DNA from: Adlercreutzia sp910585575
GTDB lineage: Bacteria > Actinomycetota > Coriobacteriia > Coriobacteriales > Eggerthellaceae
Strand: one strand, 5' to 3'
Assembly: GCF_951801035.1 (NCBI RefSeq)
Contig: NZ_CATOKT010000004.1
Length of the DNA: 64,000 bases
A model generated the notes under the pieces. That model had not been told where the DNA came from and searched no databases. It worked only from the letters and a program-made list of their open reading frames with translations. The position numbers were made by a program, and so were the translations under genes. Below are positions 26,347 to 35,030 of the stretch, piece after piece. The stretch's first letter is position 1, and every line of letters starts with the position of its first letter.

Positions 26347-27064
26347 AGCCGACCTCTTCCTCAAACTCCGCCTCAGCCGAATGAACTGGCCGCCCGTGTC
26401 GATCCTTCAGATACCGGGCGATGCGTAGCACCCCATAGGCTCCGAACACCACGGTGCTCACTGCCAGTGTGGCGGCCGCATCTCCCGAACCCTTAAACGC
26501 GGCCGGGTAGAGAATCAGTACCTCGTGGACGTAGATGAGACCGAAAAACCCATAGGCCAGCCGCTGGAGGTTCTTCCATGACGCCGCCCTCATGCGCCGC
26601 TTGACAGCCCTGATCGACGTGACGCCCAGCACCACAAGCAGCGCCGCCAAAGCCAGTGCGATGATCAGCGAAGCCAGCTGATTGCCACTCAGCACATTGG
26701 CCCGCATGAGCAGGACGCCGACATAAGAGCTAAGGTAGTTGAGGCAATGCGCTGCGGCCAAAAGGCAGGCCATAAGCGACAGTTCAGTTCGGATAGGGGC
26801 GATCAGACGGCGCGGAGCCGAATGCTCGGGGAACACGCCGCAGTACATGACAACGACAAATAACGAAGTAGCCAACATGCCTCGCTGAACCAAAGGCGTT
26901 AACAGCTGCAGTACGCCTGGCGGCAGACCAACAATCATGCCGTAGGCGTAGACGAAATCCAGAGCCAAGGCCACGCCGTACCACAGCACTGGCGTACGGC
27001 GAATGGAGGGGGCAGCCAGCCCCACGAGCACGGAGGTGCCCGCCAAAATAAACAGGAACGTCAT
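26330..27064 (-). CDS. YedZ/ferric-reductase-like membrane protein
   Basis: A 244-residue protein with about seven helices. Histidines in helices (AAAHCLNYL near 119 and IYVHEVLILYP near 196) and the segment SWKNLQRLAYGFFGLIYVHE resemble the haem-binding YedZ/MsrQ family of ferric-reductase-like proteins. The start at 27064 has GGAGATCGAGG and lies 1 base after the torD stop; its 3' end overlaps the start of the dmsA-like gene. It may offer a b-haem route between quinol and the cytosolic Mo enzyme, but haem ligation is unproven. Confidence 0.6.
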   Translation of the reverse strand: MTFLFILAGTSVLVGLAAPSIRRTPVLWYGVALALDFVYAYGMIVGLPPGVLQLLTPLVQRGMLATSLFVVVMYCGVFPEHSAPRRLIAPIRTELSLMACLLAAAHCLNYLSSYVGVLLMRANVLSGNQLASLIIALALAALLVVLGVTSIRAVKRRMRAASWKNLQRLAYGFFGLIYVHEVLILYPAAFKGSGDAAATLAVSTVVFGAYGVLRIARYLKDRHGRPVHSAEAEFEEEVGYGCAG

Positions 27065-27065
27065 G

Positions 27066-27818
27066 TCAGCCTCGATCTCCAAGAGTGCCCGAAGGGGCAG
27101 CGCTATCGGCCATTATCGCCACCTCGTCCTCGCAGCGTGCCTGCAGCGCCTCGTCCTCGGCCAACACAGCAGCCAAATACTGAGCCCATGCTCGATAAAA
27201 CCCGCTTTCATCGTTGTCGGCCACGCGCTCGACGAACAAAGGCGCCCAGCGATCGAGATGCTGTTCCTTGAAGGTGCGCACCACATCCAGCTGCCGCCGC
27301 ACCTCTAGACAGTTAGCTTCCGTCAAGCCGTCGCCCTCAATTTGCCCAATAAGTCGATCGACCAGGTTGCGCAGGAACTCCAGCTCGGTGCCGATGGCGT
27401 CCTCGGGCTCGCGGTTCTTCGCCTTCATGACAAAGCCATTGGCCTCGTAGCACTTACGCACAGCCAGGGTGTCGGCGGTGAACATGCGCGGCGTGCCCGA
27501 GAGATAGGCCGACTCATGCAGCGGGGCCACCACCGTGCGTGGGCCCAAGAACAGACGCGCATACTCCGTACGCGTCTTGGTGGCCAGAGCGGCCATGTCC
27601 TCGCAGGCTAGCGACGCCAAAGCCGCGCTCAGCGCGCGCTCCGGCGCATCGTCGAGCACGACCTCTGCCCGAGCGGCCTGGGTCACCATCTGGCGCACGG
27701 ACTCTTCGGGCGACTCGTGCGAGAACACAGCGGCGGTCACCGCAAAACGATCGCGGCGCACCTGCAAGGCTTCCAACAGCCTTTCGGCCGCCGTACTGGG
27801 GATGGAAACGGTTTCCAT
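27066..27818 (-). CDS. TorD/DmsD-family molybdoenzyme chaperone
   Basis: A 250-residue all-helical chaperone. It shows the family's core RTEYARLFLGPRTVVAPLHESAYLS (in two parts, near 87-112) and a later FLRNLVDRLIG plus DRWAPLFVERV segment. The start at 27818 (METVSIPST) has GAGGAG. TorD proteins bind the leader of their Mo enzyme and help insert the cofactor. Two candidate clients, the Tat-borne 31230-33578 product and the leaderless 24007-26346 product, lie in the same operon. Confidence 0.88.
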   Translation of the reverse strand: METVSIPSTAAERLLEALQVRRDRFAVTAAVFSHESPEESVRQMVTQAARAEVVLDDAPERALSAALASLACEDMAALATKTRTEYARLFLGPRTVVAPLHESAYLSGTPRMFTADTLAVRKCYEANGFVMKAKNREPEDAIGTELEFLRNLVDRLIGQIEGDGLTEANCLEVRRQLDVVRTFKEQHLDRWAPLFVERVADNDESGFYRAWAQYLAAVLAEDEALQARCEDEVAIMADSAAPSGTLGDRG

Positions 27819-27885
27819 GGGAACCAACTCCTCAGCGGCGAGGCGGACGAAACCTTTGATCGCCCACCTCGCCAACGGGTATCTG

Positions 27886-30543
27886 CTACTGATCTTGGAC
27901 GGTCGTGGAAGTGCTCAAAAGATCGACGGCCGCCGCGAAGTAGGCCTGGGCCGCTTCGTTGGAGTCGTACACCTCGAAGCCCAGGGACTTCGCCGCCAAA
28001 TCGGTAATGTCCATCTGTCGCGCATGGGTCTGCGCAGCCACGCACATGTTGTTCACCTGCACGCCGCAGCCGGCACAGGCCGTCAGGATGTAATCAGCCT
28101 GGACCTCATCGGCTTCCGTGACGCGCGCCACGCCCGAAGTGGGGACGCTGCCGATCTCGTAGAAGGCGTTCACCAGGCCGCAGCACAGCGAGTCCGAGCG
28201 GTTGTGCTTCATATCCTCGTACTCGACCCCGGGAATGGCCTTAATGAAATCGCGAGGCTCTTCGTACACGTTGAACCAGCGGCCCAGATGGCAAGGGTCG
28301 TGGTAGGTTACCTTGGCGTCCACCTTCTGGCCCTCGCCCAACTTCAGCTTCCCCTGGGCCACCAAGTCGTTCAGCACGACGATGGAGTGGACGAACTCAA
28401 TCTCGAAGGGCAGCCCATGCTTCTCGGCAATGCCCCCATACAGCTCGGCGAAGGCGGCCAAGCACGCAGGGCACGGAGTAATCACCTGCTTCACGCCAGC
28501 GGCGTTCATGCGCTTGATGTTCTCCACCACCCGCGCCTCAAAGTCCTCGGCATAGCCGCCCAGGAACAGGTAGAAGCCGCAGCAGATATCCGAGCCGTTG
28601 TCGCCCAGATCCACCGGCTCGATGCCTGCGGCGTTCAGCAAATGCACCACGTTCTGCGCCGCATTCTTCGAGATAGTCTGCGTCCAGCAGCCGGGCCAAA
28701 AGCCTATTTCGCCTGTTTCCTTGAAACGCATGTCCTCAGTATGCCAGCCCAAGCCCTCGGCATCGGCACCCCAGAAGTTACCCGTGTTCAGCACATTGCC
28801 GCGCAGTGCCGCCAAACCGGCGTTGGAGAAGCCCTTTTCCTTGAAGTAGGGCTTGGCGCCCAGATATTCGTCGGCCATCTTCAGGGACACTTCGCAGGTC
28901 TGCTCGCAGCGCTTGCAGGTGGTGCAGATATTCAGCTTATGCACCATCGGCAGATCGAAGGGGATATGGCCCTTGGCGTACTCCTTGATGAGATACCACT
29001 TACCGCGGGGCGAGTTGTCCTCCCAGGGATCGGGCAAAAAGACCGTGCACTTACTGCGGCAGAAGCCGCACTCGGCGCAGGCGAAAGCGCTTTCCTCCAT
29101 GTTGTTGGGCAGATCGGTCAAGGGCTTCACCTCGCGGTTGCGACCGCCCAGCACACGCCCGAGCGCCGCACCGATGCCCGCCACGCCCCGGGCTGAGCCG
29201 ATGGCGCGGGCGATGAGCTTGGCCGGCGACTTCGGATCGAGCGCGGGCGGCAGCACCTTGCCCGGGTTCATGATGGCCGCCGGGTCGGTGGCAGCCTTGA
29301 ACGCGGCAACGCGCTCGAGCAAGTCCTTGCCGAAGATGTCCTCCGATTCCGCCGTCAGGTACATGCCCGATGCGTAGGCACGACCACCCAGCTTCTTGGC
29401 CACTTCCGCAATAACCAGCGAATTGGCGAAGGCCATGGTGAAGTCGTCCTTGCGCTCGTCGGCCAGCAAAAAGCCGATAAGGGCAAACATCTCGGTGCCC
29501 ACGGCCGTGGCCTCGTAAACGAAAGAATTCTCGTACTTATCGATCATGACCTTGTTGAACTGGTCGAGCTTAGCCTGGGGCACCAGCACGTCGACGGGAA
29601 TGATAGAGGGGCCGAATTTCTTGCCGCGCAGCGGGTAGTAGCGATCCTCCCAAAGCTGCTGCGCCATCTCGGAATTCAGCGACGTGGCCGTCGCTGGCAC
29701 AGCCACGGCCGCCACCTCGTCAGCCGACGATGCCGCCAGCACAATCCATTGCTCGGGCAGAGTCGTACCCGAAGCGCGATTCATCAGAGCCACATAGTTG
29801 GGCGGCTGCACATTCACGTGCCACAGCTTGCCCGCCAATTCATGGGCGAAGGCTTGGGCCGGCTCCACCCCCTCGAACGCAAAGGCGACCGGCACCATCT
29901 CGGCTGCGGGAATCACACGGCAGGTAATGGCCGTGATGATGCCCGTAATGCCCTCCATGCCATAGGCCAAATCCACATCGTCCCCCGTCAGGGTGCGCAC
30001 GCTGCCGTCACCGAGCACCAGGGTTACCGCCACCAAGCTATCGCGCATCGCGCCAGAGCGGGCGCTGCCAATACCAGCGCCACCCTGAGCGACGAAACCA
30101 CCGATAGTGGCCGAAGGCGAACTCGTAGGCATGAGCGGCATCATGAAGCCGCGCTGGCGCAACTCTTCGTCCAGGTCGGCCATGGTGGTGGCGGGAAGCA
30201 CCGTGACCGTACCAGCCGCCTCGTCAAGATCCACCACGCCGCGCAGGCGATAGAGGTCGACTACCACGCCGCCTGCAGCGGGCACCGCGCCGCCGTAGCC
30301 GCCCGAGGCTGACCCGCGCAGCACCAGGGGTACGGCGCCGTCCTTGGCCAGGGTCACCAGGTGGCGCACCTCTTCTTGGGTTTCGGGCTGCACCACCATG
30401 TCGGGCATGGTGGTGATGAACTTCTTCACCACATCGGGCAAGGTGCCCATGTCGTGGCTGTACACAACGCGACGAACATCCACCGTGCTCGCGCGCTCCT
30501 GCAACTCGCTTTGTATGGCATCCAGAGCTGCCTGCTTCTCCAT
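27886..30543 (-). CDS. FAD-binding and Fe-S respiratory dehydrogenase (GlcD/GlpC-type fusion)
   Basis: An 885-residue fusion. Residues about 45-190 form a PCMH-type FAD domain (PP-loop RGSASGGYGGAVPAAGG at 77-93), about 190-440 the FAD-oxidase C-terminal domain, near 480-560 two 4Fe-4S motifs (CAECGFCRSKC, CTTCKRCEQTC), and 600-860 two CCG domains (CCGFYLF, CCGLVNA). This is the arrangement of D-lactate/2-hydroxyglutarate/glycolate dehydrogenases that reduce quinone or a ferredoxin-like partner. No signal peptide or membrane helix. GAGAGGAGAAG precedes the ATG. It sits inside a molybdoenzyme operon, so it likely supplies electrons. Confidence 0.85.
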   Translation of the reverse strand: MEKQAALDAIQSELQERASTVDVRRVVYSHDMGTLPDVVKKFITTMPDMVVQPETQEEVRHLVTLAKDGAVPLVLRGSASGGYGGAVPAAGGVVVDLYRLRGVVDLDEAAGTVTVLPATTMADLDEELRQRGFMMPLMPTSSPSATIGGFVAQGGAGIGSARSGAMRDSLVAVTLVLGDGSVRTLTGDDVDLAYGMEGITGIITAITCRVIPAAEMVPVAFAFEGVEPAQAFAHELAGKLWHVNVQPPNYVALMNRASGTTLPEQWIVLAASSADEVAAVAVPATATSLNSEMAQQLWEDRYYPLRGKKFGPSIIPVDVLVPQAKLDQFNKVMIDKYENSFVYEATAVGTEMFALIGFLLADERKDDFTMAFANSLVIAEVAKKLGGRAYASGMYLTAESEDIFGKDLLERVAAFKAATDPAAIMNPGKVLPPALDPKSPAKLIARAIGSARGVAGIGAALGRVLGGRNREVKPLTDLPNNMEESAFACAECGFCRSKCTVFLPDPWEDNSPRGKWYLIKEYAKGHIPFDLPMVHKLNICTTCKRCEQTCEVSLKMADEYLGAKPYFKEKGFSNAGLAALRGNVLNTGNFWGADAEGLGWHTEDMRFKETGEIGFWPGCWTQTISKNAAQNVVHLLNAAGIEPVDLGDNGSDICCGFYLFLGGYAEDFEARVVENIKRMNAAGVKQVITPCPACLAAFAELYGGIAEKHGLPFEIEFVHSIVVLNDLVAQGKLKLGEGQKVDAKVTYHDPCHLGRWFNVYEEPRDFIKAIPGVEYEDMKHNRSDSLCCGLVNAFYEIGSVPTSGVARVTEADEVQADYILTACAGCGVQVNNMCVAAQTHARQMDITDLAAKSLGFEVYDSNEAAQAYFAAAVDLLSTSTTVQDQ

Positions 30544-30562
30544 AGTGCTTCTCCTCTCAAAG

Positions 30563-30650
30563 ACGCGTGGGCGACATTCCAGGGAGGGGTCGGCGAAATG
30601 CCGCCCACGCGTCCTGCCCAGCGGGCCGTCGCCTTCCCCGGCGACGGCCC
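30563..30650. repeat. Two intercistronic hairpins in the Mo operon
   Basis: Hairpin 1 pairs ACGCGTGGGCG (30563-30573) with CGCCCACGCGT (30602-30612). Hairpin 2 pairs GGGCCGTCGCC (30623-30633) with GGCGACGGCCC (30640-30650). Neither has a T run on the minus strand. They fill the 134-base gap and may protect or process the mRNA or attenuate transcription. Confidence 0.65.
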
Positions 30651-30677
30651 TTCTCTTAATGGTTGAATGATGCGCGG

Positions 30678-31199
30678 TTACGCGATGGGAATGAAGCGTG
30701 TAGAAGGCACCGTTGCCTCCACGGTAAAGCCCACGCCCTCAGGCACGCCGCCGGCGGCCTCGTTGTTCTCGACGGTGTCCACCGTCAGAATCTTCATGGG
30801 GCAGGCCTCCACGCAGGCGGGAATATCGCCGGCATCCAAGCGGGCCGCGCACATATCGCAGCGGATGATGCGGTTCTCCTCCTCCAGATACGCGGGATGC
30901 TCGTAAGGGCAGGCCTTTACGCAGGACTGGCAGCCGATGCACACTTCGGGGTCGTGCACCACAATGCCGTCCTCGCGCTTCATGGTGGCGCCGGTGGGGC
31001 ACACGCTGGCACAGGCCGGATCCTCGCAATGGTTACAGGCCGTGGAAATCCAGGGGCCCACGGGCTGCTGCTCGAAGCTGGTAGCCTTGCGCAGCTGAAT
31101 ATCGTCGGGGGTACGATGGCGCATCTGGCAGCCCGTTACGCAGGACTGGCAGCCGATGCACCACTTTTGATCCAAGAGAAATCCCATTTGACTAGCCAT
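30678..31199 (-). CDS. DmsB/PhsB-like 4Fe-4S ferredoxin subunit
   Basis: A 173-residue ferredoxin with four Cys groups in the DmsB order: CIGCQSCVTGC, CNHCEDPACASVC, CIGCQSCVKAC, CDMCAARLDAGDIPACVEAC. AAGGAG lies before the ATG, 30 bases after the stop of the exported molybdoenzyme. It lacks its own signal and would be exported by the Tat leader of its partner. No anchor subunit follows directly, so the pair may be soluble or use the downstream DmsC. Confidence 0.9.
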   Translation of the reverse strand: MASQMGFLLDQKWCIGCQSCVTGCQMRHRTPDDIQLRKATSFEQQPVGPWISTACNHCEDPACASVCPTGATMKREDGIVVHDPEVCIGCQSCVKACPYEHPAYLEEENRIIRCDMCAARLDAGDIPACVEACPMKILTVDTVENNEAAGGVPEGVGFTVEATVPSTRFIPIA

Positions 31200-31229
31200 T
31201 AGATAGCTCCTTCTTCTTGACGGGTGCCG

Positions 31230-33578
31230 TTACGCCTTGCGCACGTCGACCAGATTGGACTGGAAGGACGTGCCCATGCCATAGTCGGACGTATAGCTCG
31301 GCGTGGTCACATTCACATTGTTCTTGCCATCCATGACCTTCGGCCAAGCGCTCTTCAGGCCGGCCACATTACCAGCGGCAATAACGTCGTCGCCAACGAC
31401 CAGCGCCTTCAGTGAGTTGCACACGCCACGATCGTTGAACACCTCGACATCGTCACCATCGACAATGCCGCGGGCCGCCGCGTCCGCCTCGTTGATGTAC
31501 AGCAGCGGATCGCCGTGCAGCAGACGAATCTTGCCAATGTTGTGCCAGTTCGAACCGCACAGGTTCTTCGAAGTGACCGTCAGGAAATTGAGCGGATAGG
31601 TCTTCGCCAAATCAGGGGTGCCGTCCTTGCTCTCGGCGGAGGGGATGTACTCGACGACAGGATGCAGCCCCAAATCCTTCAGCTGCTCGGAGTAGAACTC
31701 GATCTTGCCCGAAGGCGTGCCAAAGCCGTTGGCAAGGTCGTCCGCATAGGGAACGAAATCGGGCAGCTTGCGCCAATGCTCCTTCTTCAGCGTCTCGTAG
31801 CTCATATCGGGGCCGTAGATGGGGTTCGCACCGTCGGTGCCCTCGATGAGAGCCTTAGCCAGGGTGGGGATATCCTCGTCGAAGCACGGGTCGGTGTAGC
31901 CCATGGCTTTGGCCAGGGTGTTGGCCATCTCGATGTTGGTCTTGGCCTCGCCCGCAGGCGCCACCGCCGGCGTGTTGTGGTTGAGGTACCAGCCGTGGTA
32001 GTCCTGGTGGATGTCCTCGGTTTCCAGGATGTCCGTACAGGGCAGAATGATGTCGGCATAGTCAGCGGTGTCGGTGTACCACTTGTCGGATACCACCACG
32101 AACACCTCGTCGCGGGCGAAGCCCTCGCGCACCCGCTTATTGTTGGGAACGCTGACCAGCGGGTTGCCGTTGTAGACGAAGATGGCACGGCAGGGCTGGC
32201 CCTTATAGCGACCGGTCTCGTTCAGCACGTCGGCGTAATCGGCAATGTTAATGACGCGGTACTTGTAGTCGCCTGCCTCGATCTGGTCCCAGGTAGTCAC
32301 ATAGCCGCCGCCAGGAGTGGGAGCTCCCAGGAACTGGGAACCCATGGACACGTTGTCGAAGTTGAGCGCCCAGTAGCCGCACGTGAGCCACTGATAGCCC
32401 GCGGCCGCATTGGTGCCGATCTGACCCGTCAGCGCGGGCAGGAAGCTGATGGCGCGAATCTTCGAGCCACCGTTGGAATCGCGATTCACCTGCATTCCCA
32501 TCTGGATGATAGAGGTCTCCGCCTCGGCATAGGTGCGGGCGAACGTCTGCAGCTCCTCTACCGTACAGTCGCAGGTCTCGGCAACGCGCTCGGCCGGCCA
32601 CTCGTCGGCCGCCTTTCTCAGCTCGTCGAGGCCCATGCAGTACTTGCCGACATATTCCTTGTCGTAAATTTCCTCGTCCAGCAGAATCTTCACCACACCG
32701 AGGGCAAACGGCGTATCGGTGCCGGGGCGAATCTTGATCCACTGGTCGGCCCACTCGCACAGGGGGATGCGGAAGGGGTTAATGACGACCACTTTGCCGC
32801 CGTTCTCAATACACTGCTTCACATACTTGACGGCATGAACCGAAGTGGCCGACAAGTTGCTGCCCCAGGAAACGTACAGCTTGGTGTTGGCGTACTGCTC
32901 AGGATCGACGTCCTTCTGCGCACCGTAGGTGTACGGCAGAGCCGCCACACCGGCTGCCTCGCACATGTTCGGCATCAAAGCCGAAGCACCCATGCGGTAC
33001 AAGAAGCGCAAAACGCCGCTGAAGAAGCAGCCGTTGATCAGACCGAAAGTACCCGAGAACGTGTAGGGCACAATGGCCTCGGAACCCTCATTGGCGATGA
33101 TCTCTTTGAAGCGATCGGTAATGGTCTGCACAGCCTCTTCCCACGAGATGCGCTCGAACTGCGCGCCCGGACCCTTGGCCCCCACGCGCTTCATGGGGTA
33201 GATGATGCGGTCCTCGGAGTAATGGTAATCCAAGTAGGTCTGGCCCTTCACGCAGGGGCTGCCTGCCGTGTAGGGGTTGTCCTTGTCACCGCGGATCTGA
33301 ACAGCCACACCGTCCACTACCTTGGTGCAGATACGGCACGTGTCATAGCAGTTCTTCGGGCAGACGCCGTGAACGATCTCTCCCTCGGCCGTTTCCCAGT
33401 CGTACTGATACCCCGCAGCCTTGCCCTCCCCGGTATCGGAAAGCGACTCTTCGCCGGTGTCCGCCTGCGGGGCGCAACTGGTCAGCCCTGCCGCCGCCAC
33501 GGTGCTTACCGCAAGCCCTTGGAGAAAACGACGACGGGACAAGCCCCCGCTCACCCGCTTCAGTCCATCGCTAGCCAT
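31230..33578 (-). CDS. Tat-exported molybdopterin oxidoreductase with Cys molybdenum ligand (lipoprotein)
   Basis: A 782-residue catalytic subunit. A twin-arginine leader (LSRRRFLQG, 13-21) is followed by a lipobox LTSC (C35). The 4Fe-4S site is C73, C77, C81, C109. Aligning the conserved AALPYxYGA segment with the 24007-26346 enzyme puts C206 (PNMCEAAG) at the position of that enzyme's Ser168, so this enzyme resembles Cys-ligated members such as polysulfide/thiosulfate/tetrathionate or formate-type oxidoreductases. AGAGGAGG precedes the ATG. First gene of a long operon. Substrate unknown. Confidence 0.9.
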   Translation of the reverse strand: MASDGLKRVSGGLSRRRFLQGLAVSTVAAAGLTSCAPQADTGEESLSDTGEGKAAGYQYDWETAEGEIVHGVCPKNCYDTCRICTKVVDGVAVQIRGDKDNPYTAGSPCVKGQTYLDYHYSEDRIIYPMKRVGAKGPGAQFERISWEEAVQTITDRFKEIIANEGSEAIVPYTFSGTFGLINGCFFSGVLRFLYRMGASALMPNMCEAAGVAALPYTYGAQKDVDPEQYANTKLYVSWGSNLSATSVHAVKYVKQCIENGGKVVVINPFRIPLCEWADQWIKIRPGTDTPFALGVVKILLDEEIYDKEYVGKYCMGLDELRKAADEWPAERVAETCDCTVEELQTFARTYAEAETSIIQMGMQVNRDSNGGSKIRAISFLPALTGQIGTNAAAGYQWLTCGYWALNFDNVSMGSQFLGAPTPGGGYVTTWDQIEAGDYKYRVINIADYADVLNETGRYKGQPCRAIFVYNGNPLVSVPNNKRVREGFARDEVFVVVSDKWYTDTADYADIILPCTDILETEDIHQDYHGWYLNHNTPAVAPAGEAKTNIEMANTLAKAMGYTDPCFDEDIPTLAKALIEGTDGANPIYGPDMSYETLKKEHWRKLPDFVPYADDLANGFGTPSGKIEFYSEQLKDLGLHPVVEYIPSAESKDGTPDLAKTYPLNFLTVTSKNLCGSNWHNIGKIRLLHGDPLLYINEADAAARGIVDGDDVEVFNDRGVCNSLKALVVGDDVIAAGNVAGLKSAWPKVMDGKNNVNVTTPSYTSDYGMGTSFQSNLVDVRKA

Positions 33579-33745
33579 GTGATCCTCCTCTATTCGATCA
33601 TGGCCCGTCTGTTGACATCATTATCTTTACGAGCCGAGGGCAATCATAGAAATGGCGCGCATTCAACGCATCCTCCATAACAAAGGAATTGCATGATGCT
33701 GGAGCGATTTATCGTCAAAATAGCCGTCCCGTAAAACCCACTATA

Positions 33746-33761
33746 TTTATGAACGAATAAA
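33746..33761. promoter_or_regulatory. Candidate operator of the Mo operon (TTTAT-N6-ATAAA)
   Basis: A perfect five-base dyad in the AT-rich part of the 371-base gap between the Mo operon and hicA, about 170 bases upstream of the Mo operon start. The rest of 33579-33884 holds no recognisable feature. The binding protein is not known. Confidence 0.35.
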
Positions 33762-33884
33762 TTTGAACTGGTCGTTTACGCTGCATGCATATCATTTTCC
33801 CACGCGGTTCGTTTATGAGGAAACAGGTCGCAAGCGCGGCGTGCCACAATGGCGCAATCTGCTCGATCGCCGCCCTCGAAGCCG

Positions 33885-33913
33885 TTGAGTATTAATTCTA
33901 AATAGTTTAATAT
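33885..33913 (+). promoter_or_regulatory. Promoter of hicAB
   Basis: TTGAGT, 17-base spacer, TAATAT on the plus strand, 37 bases before the hicA ATG. The -10 lies in a TTAATATTAA palindrome (33907-33916), a plausible HicB autoregulation site. Confidence 0.6.
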
Positions 33914-33949
33914 TAAGACGATTTCGGGGCATGCAAGAAAGGCTCTGCT

Positions 33950-34156
33950 ATGCCAAAGCAATCCCGCGAATCACACAGCACTCGCAAAGTCATGGCGCGC
34001 CTCAACCGCGAAGGATGGATCATGCGTAACGGCAAGGGCGACCACATCAACTTCTTCAAGCCAGATGTGCCAGCGCTCATCACCATCGACACCGGCAAGA
34101 AAGAAGTGCTTCCGTCCATTTACCAAAAAATTGCGAAGCTGGCGGGCTGGCGCTAG
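33950..34156 (+). CDS. hicA: HicA-type mRNA interferase toxin
   Basis: A 68-residue basic protein with the HicA double-stranded-RNA-binding-like fold: RKVMARLNREGWIMRN, then GKGDHINFF with the catalytic histidine, and the terminal LPSIYQKIAKLAGW helix. It would cleave mRNA when free of HicB. A canonical promoter precedes it, and hicB follows after 25 bases. The ribosome site is weak (AAAGGCTC). Confidence 0.88.
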   Translation: MPKQSRESHSTRKVMARLNREGWIMRNGKGDHINFFKPDVPALITIDTGKKEVLPSIYQKIAKLAGWR

Positions 34157-34181
34157 CAACAGTGAACAGGAGGGTCACCCC

Positions 34182-34631
34182 ATGGCGAAATATGTTTATG
34201 GCGCACTCGTTCGGCAGGAGCAAGAAGGCGGTTGGTGGGCGGAAATCCCCGATCTTCCCGGGTGTTTTGGCCAAGGCGCAACCTTCATGGAGGCTATTGA
34301 AAGCATCTCGGACAGCCTTGAAACCCATCTGGCCTCACTCGCCGACTACGGACTGCCTATCCCCGAGGCAACCTCTCTCAAAAGCGACGACGCCCGCGTT
34401 GTGTACCTCTACGCCAACACCGACGAAACGCGCCTCGGCGAGTCCTCGGTCAGCGCCGCCGAGGCAGCGCGCATGCTCAACGTCACTCCTGGGCGCGTCT
34501 CTCAGCTGATTCGCGAGAAGAAGCTCGACGGTCGACGCACACTCGATGGAACAAACGTGACTTTGACCAGCATCGAAGCCTACCAAGCCACTCGCCGCCC
34601 CGCTGGTCGCCCGCGAGTACAGGAAGCTTAG
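34182..34631 (+). CDS. hicB: HicB-type antitoxin with C-terminal HTH
   Basis: A 149-residue antitoxin. The start at 34182 (MAKYVYG) has CAGGAGG. Residues 1-70 are the partially degraded RNase H fold of HicB (GGWWAEIPDLPGCFGQG, TFMEAIESISDSLETHL). Residues about 98-140 are an added helix-turn-helix (SAAEAARMLNVTPGRVSQLIREKK), which probably binds the hic promoter. It neutralises HicA and represses the operon. Immediately followed by a noncoding repeat element. Confidence 0.88.
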   Translation: MAKYVYGALVRQEQEGGWWAEIPDLPGCFGQGATFMEAIESISDSLETHLASLADYGLPIPEATSLKSDDARVVYLYANTDETRLGESSVSAAEAARMLNVTPGRVSQLIREKKLDGRRTLDGTNVTLTSIEAYQATRRPAGRPRVQEA

Positions 34632-34639
34632 GGAGCCGC

Positions 34640-35000
34640 GAGGTTCCACGATTTGCGGGTTTTGTTCCCGAGCACGGGGAATTGGCTGCGGAGTCGGGCT
34701 GCCGGGCTCCAAGAGCGAGCGGTTTGGTTCCGAGCCCAGGGCAGCGGGTTCCAAGATCGGGCGATTTGGTTCCGAGCCTAGGACACCGGGTTCCAAGATC
34801 GGGCGATTTGGTTCCCGCGGCGTTGCCAAAAGCAGGCGCTTTGGCTCCCCTCGACGCCCTGAGGTTCCAGAATGGGGCAGTTTGGTTCCCCGTTCCCTGT
34901 CGAAATCGAGCAGTTTGGTTCCCCGTCGCGGCAAAACGCCAGGTCAGATTTTGCTGCGATACGCGACAAGGGAACCAAACCGGCCGTTTCTGGAACCTGA
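34640..35000. repeat. Intergenic repeat element A (degenerate 28-29-base units)
   Basis: Several units of the form GGTTCCAAGA, seven variable bases, GTTTGGTTCC, at spacings of about 33 or 42 bases (GTTTGGTTCC-like cores at 34722, 34764, 34806, 34839, 34880, 34913). The last unit is inverted (GGAACCAAAC at 34971). The 138-base right end (34862-34999) has the same length and layout as element B (46625-46762). It lies between convergent hicB and the 35031 gene. The whole gap is noncoding. Confidence 0.8.
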
Positions 35001-35030
35001 GACGCGACGGGCTGGAGGAACACGAGCGCT

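Noticed and set aside
33776..33961. 61-residue minus-strand protein upstream of hicA
   Set aside because: Overlaps the hicA promoter and start, no ribosome site, no family resemblance.
34640..35000. CRISPR array
   Set aside because: Repeat units are degenerate, spacing alternates between about 33 and 42 bases, the last unit is inverted, and there are no cas genes.
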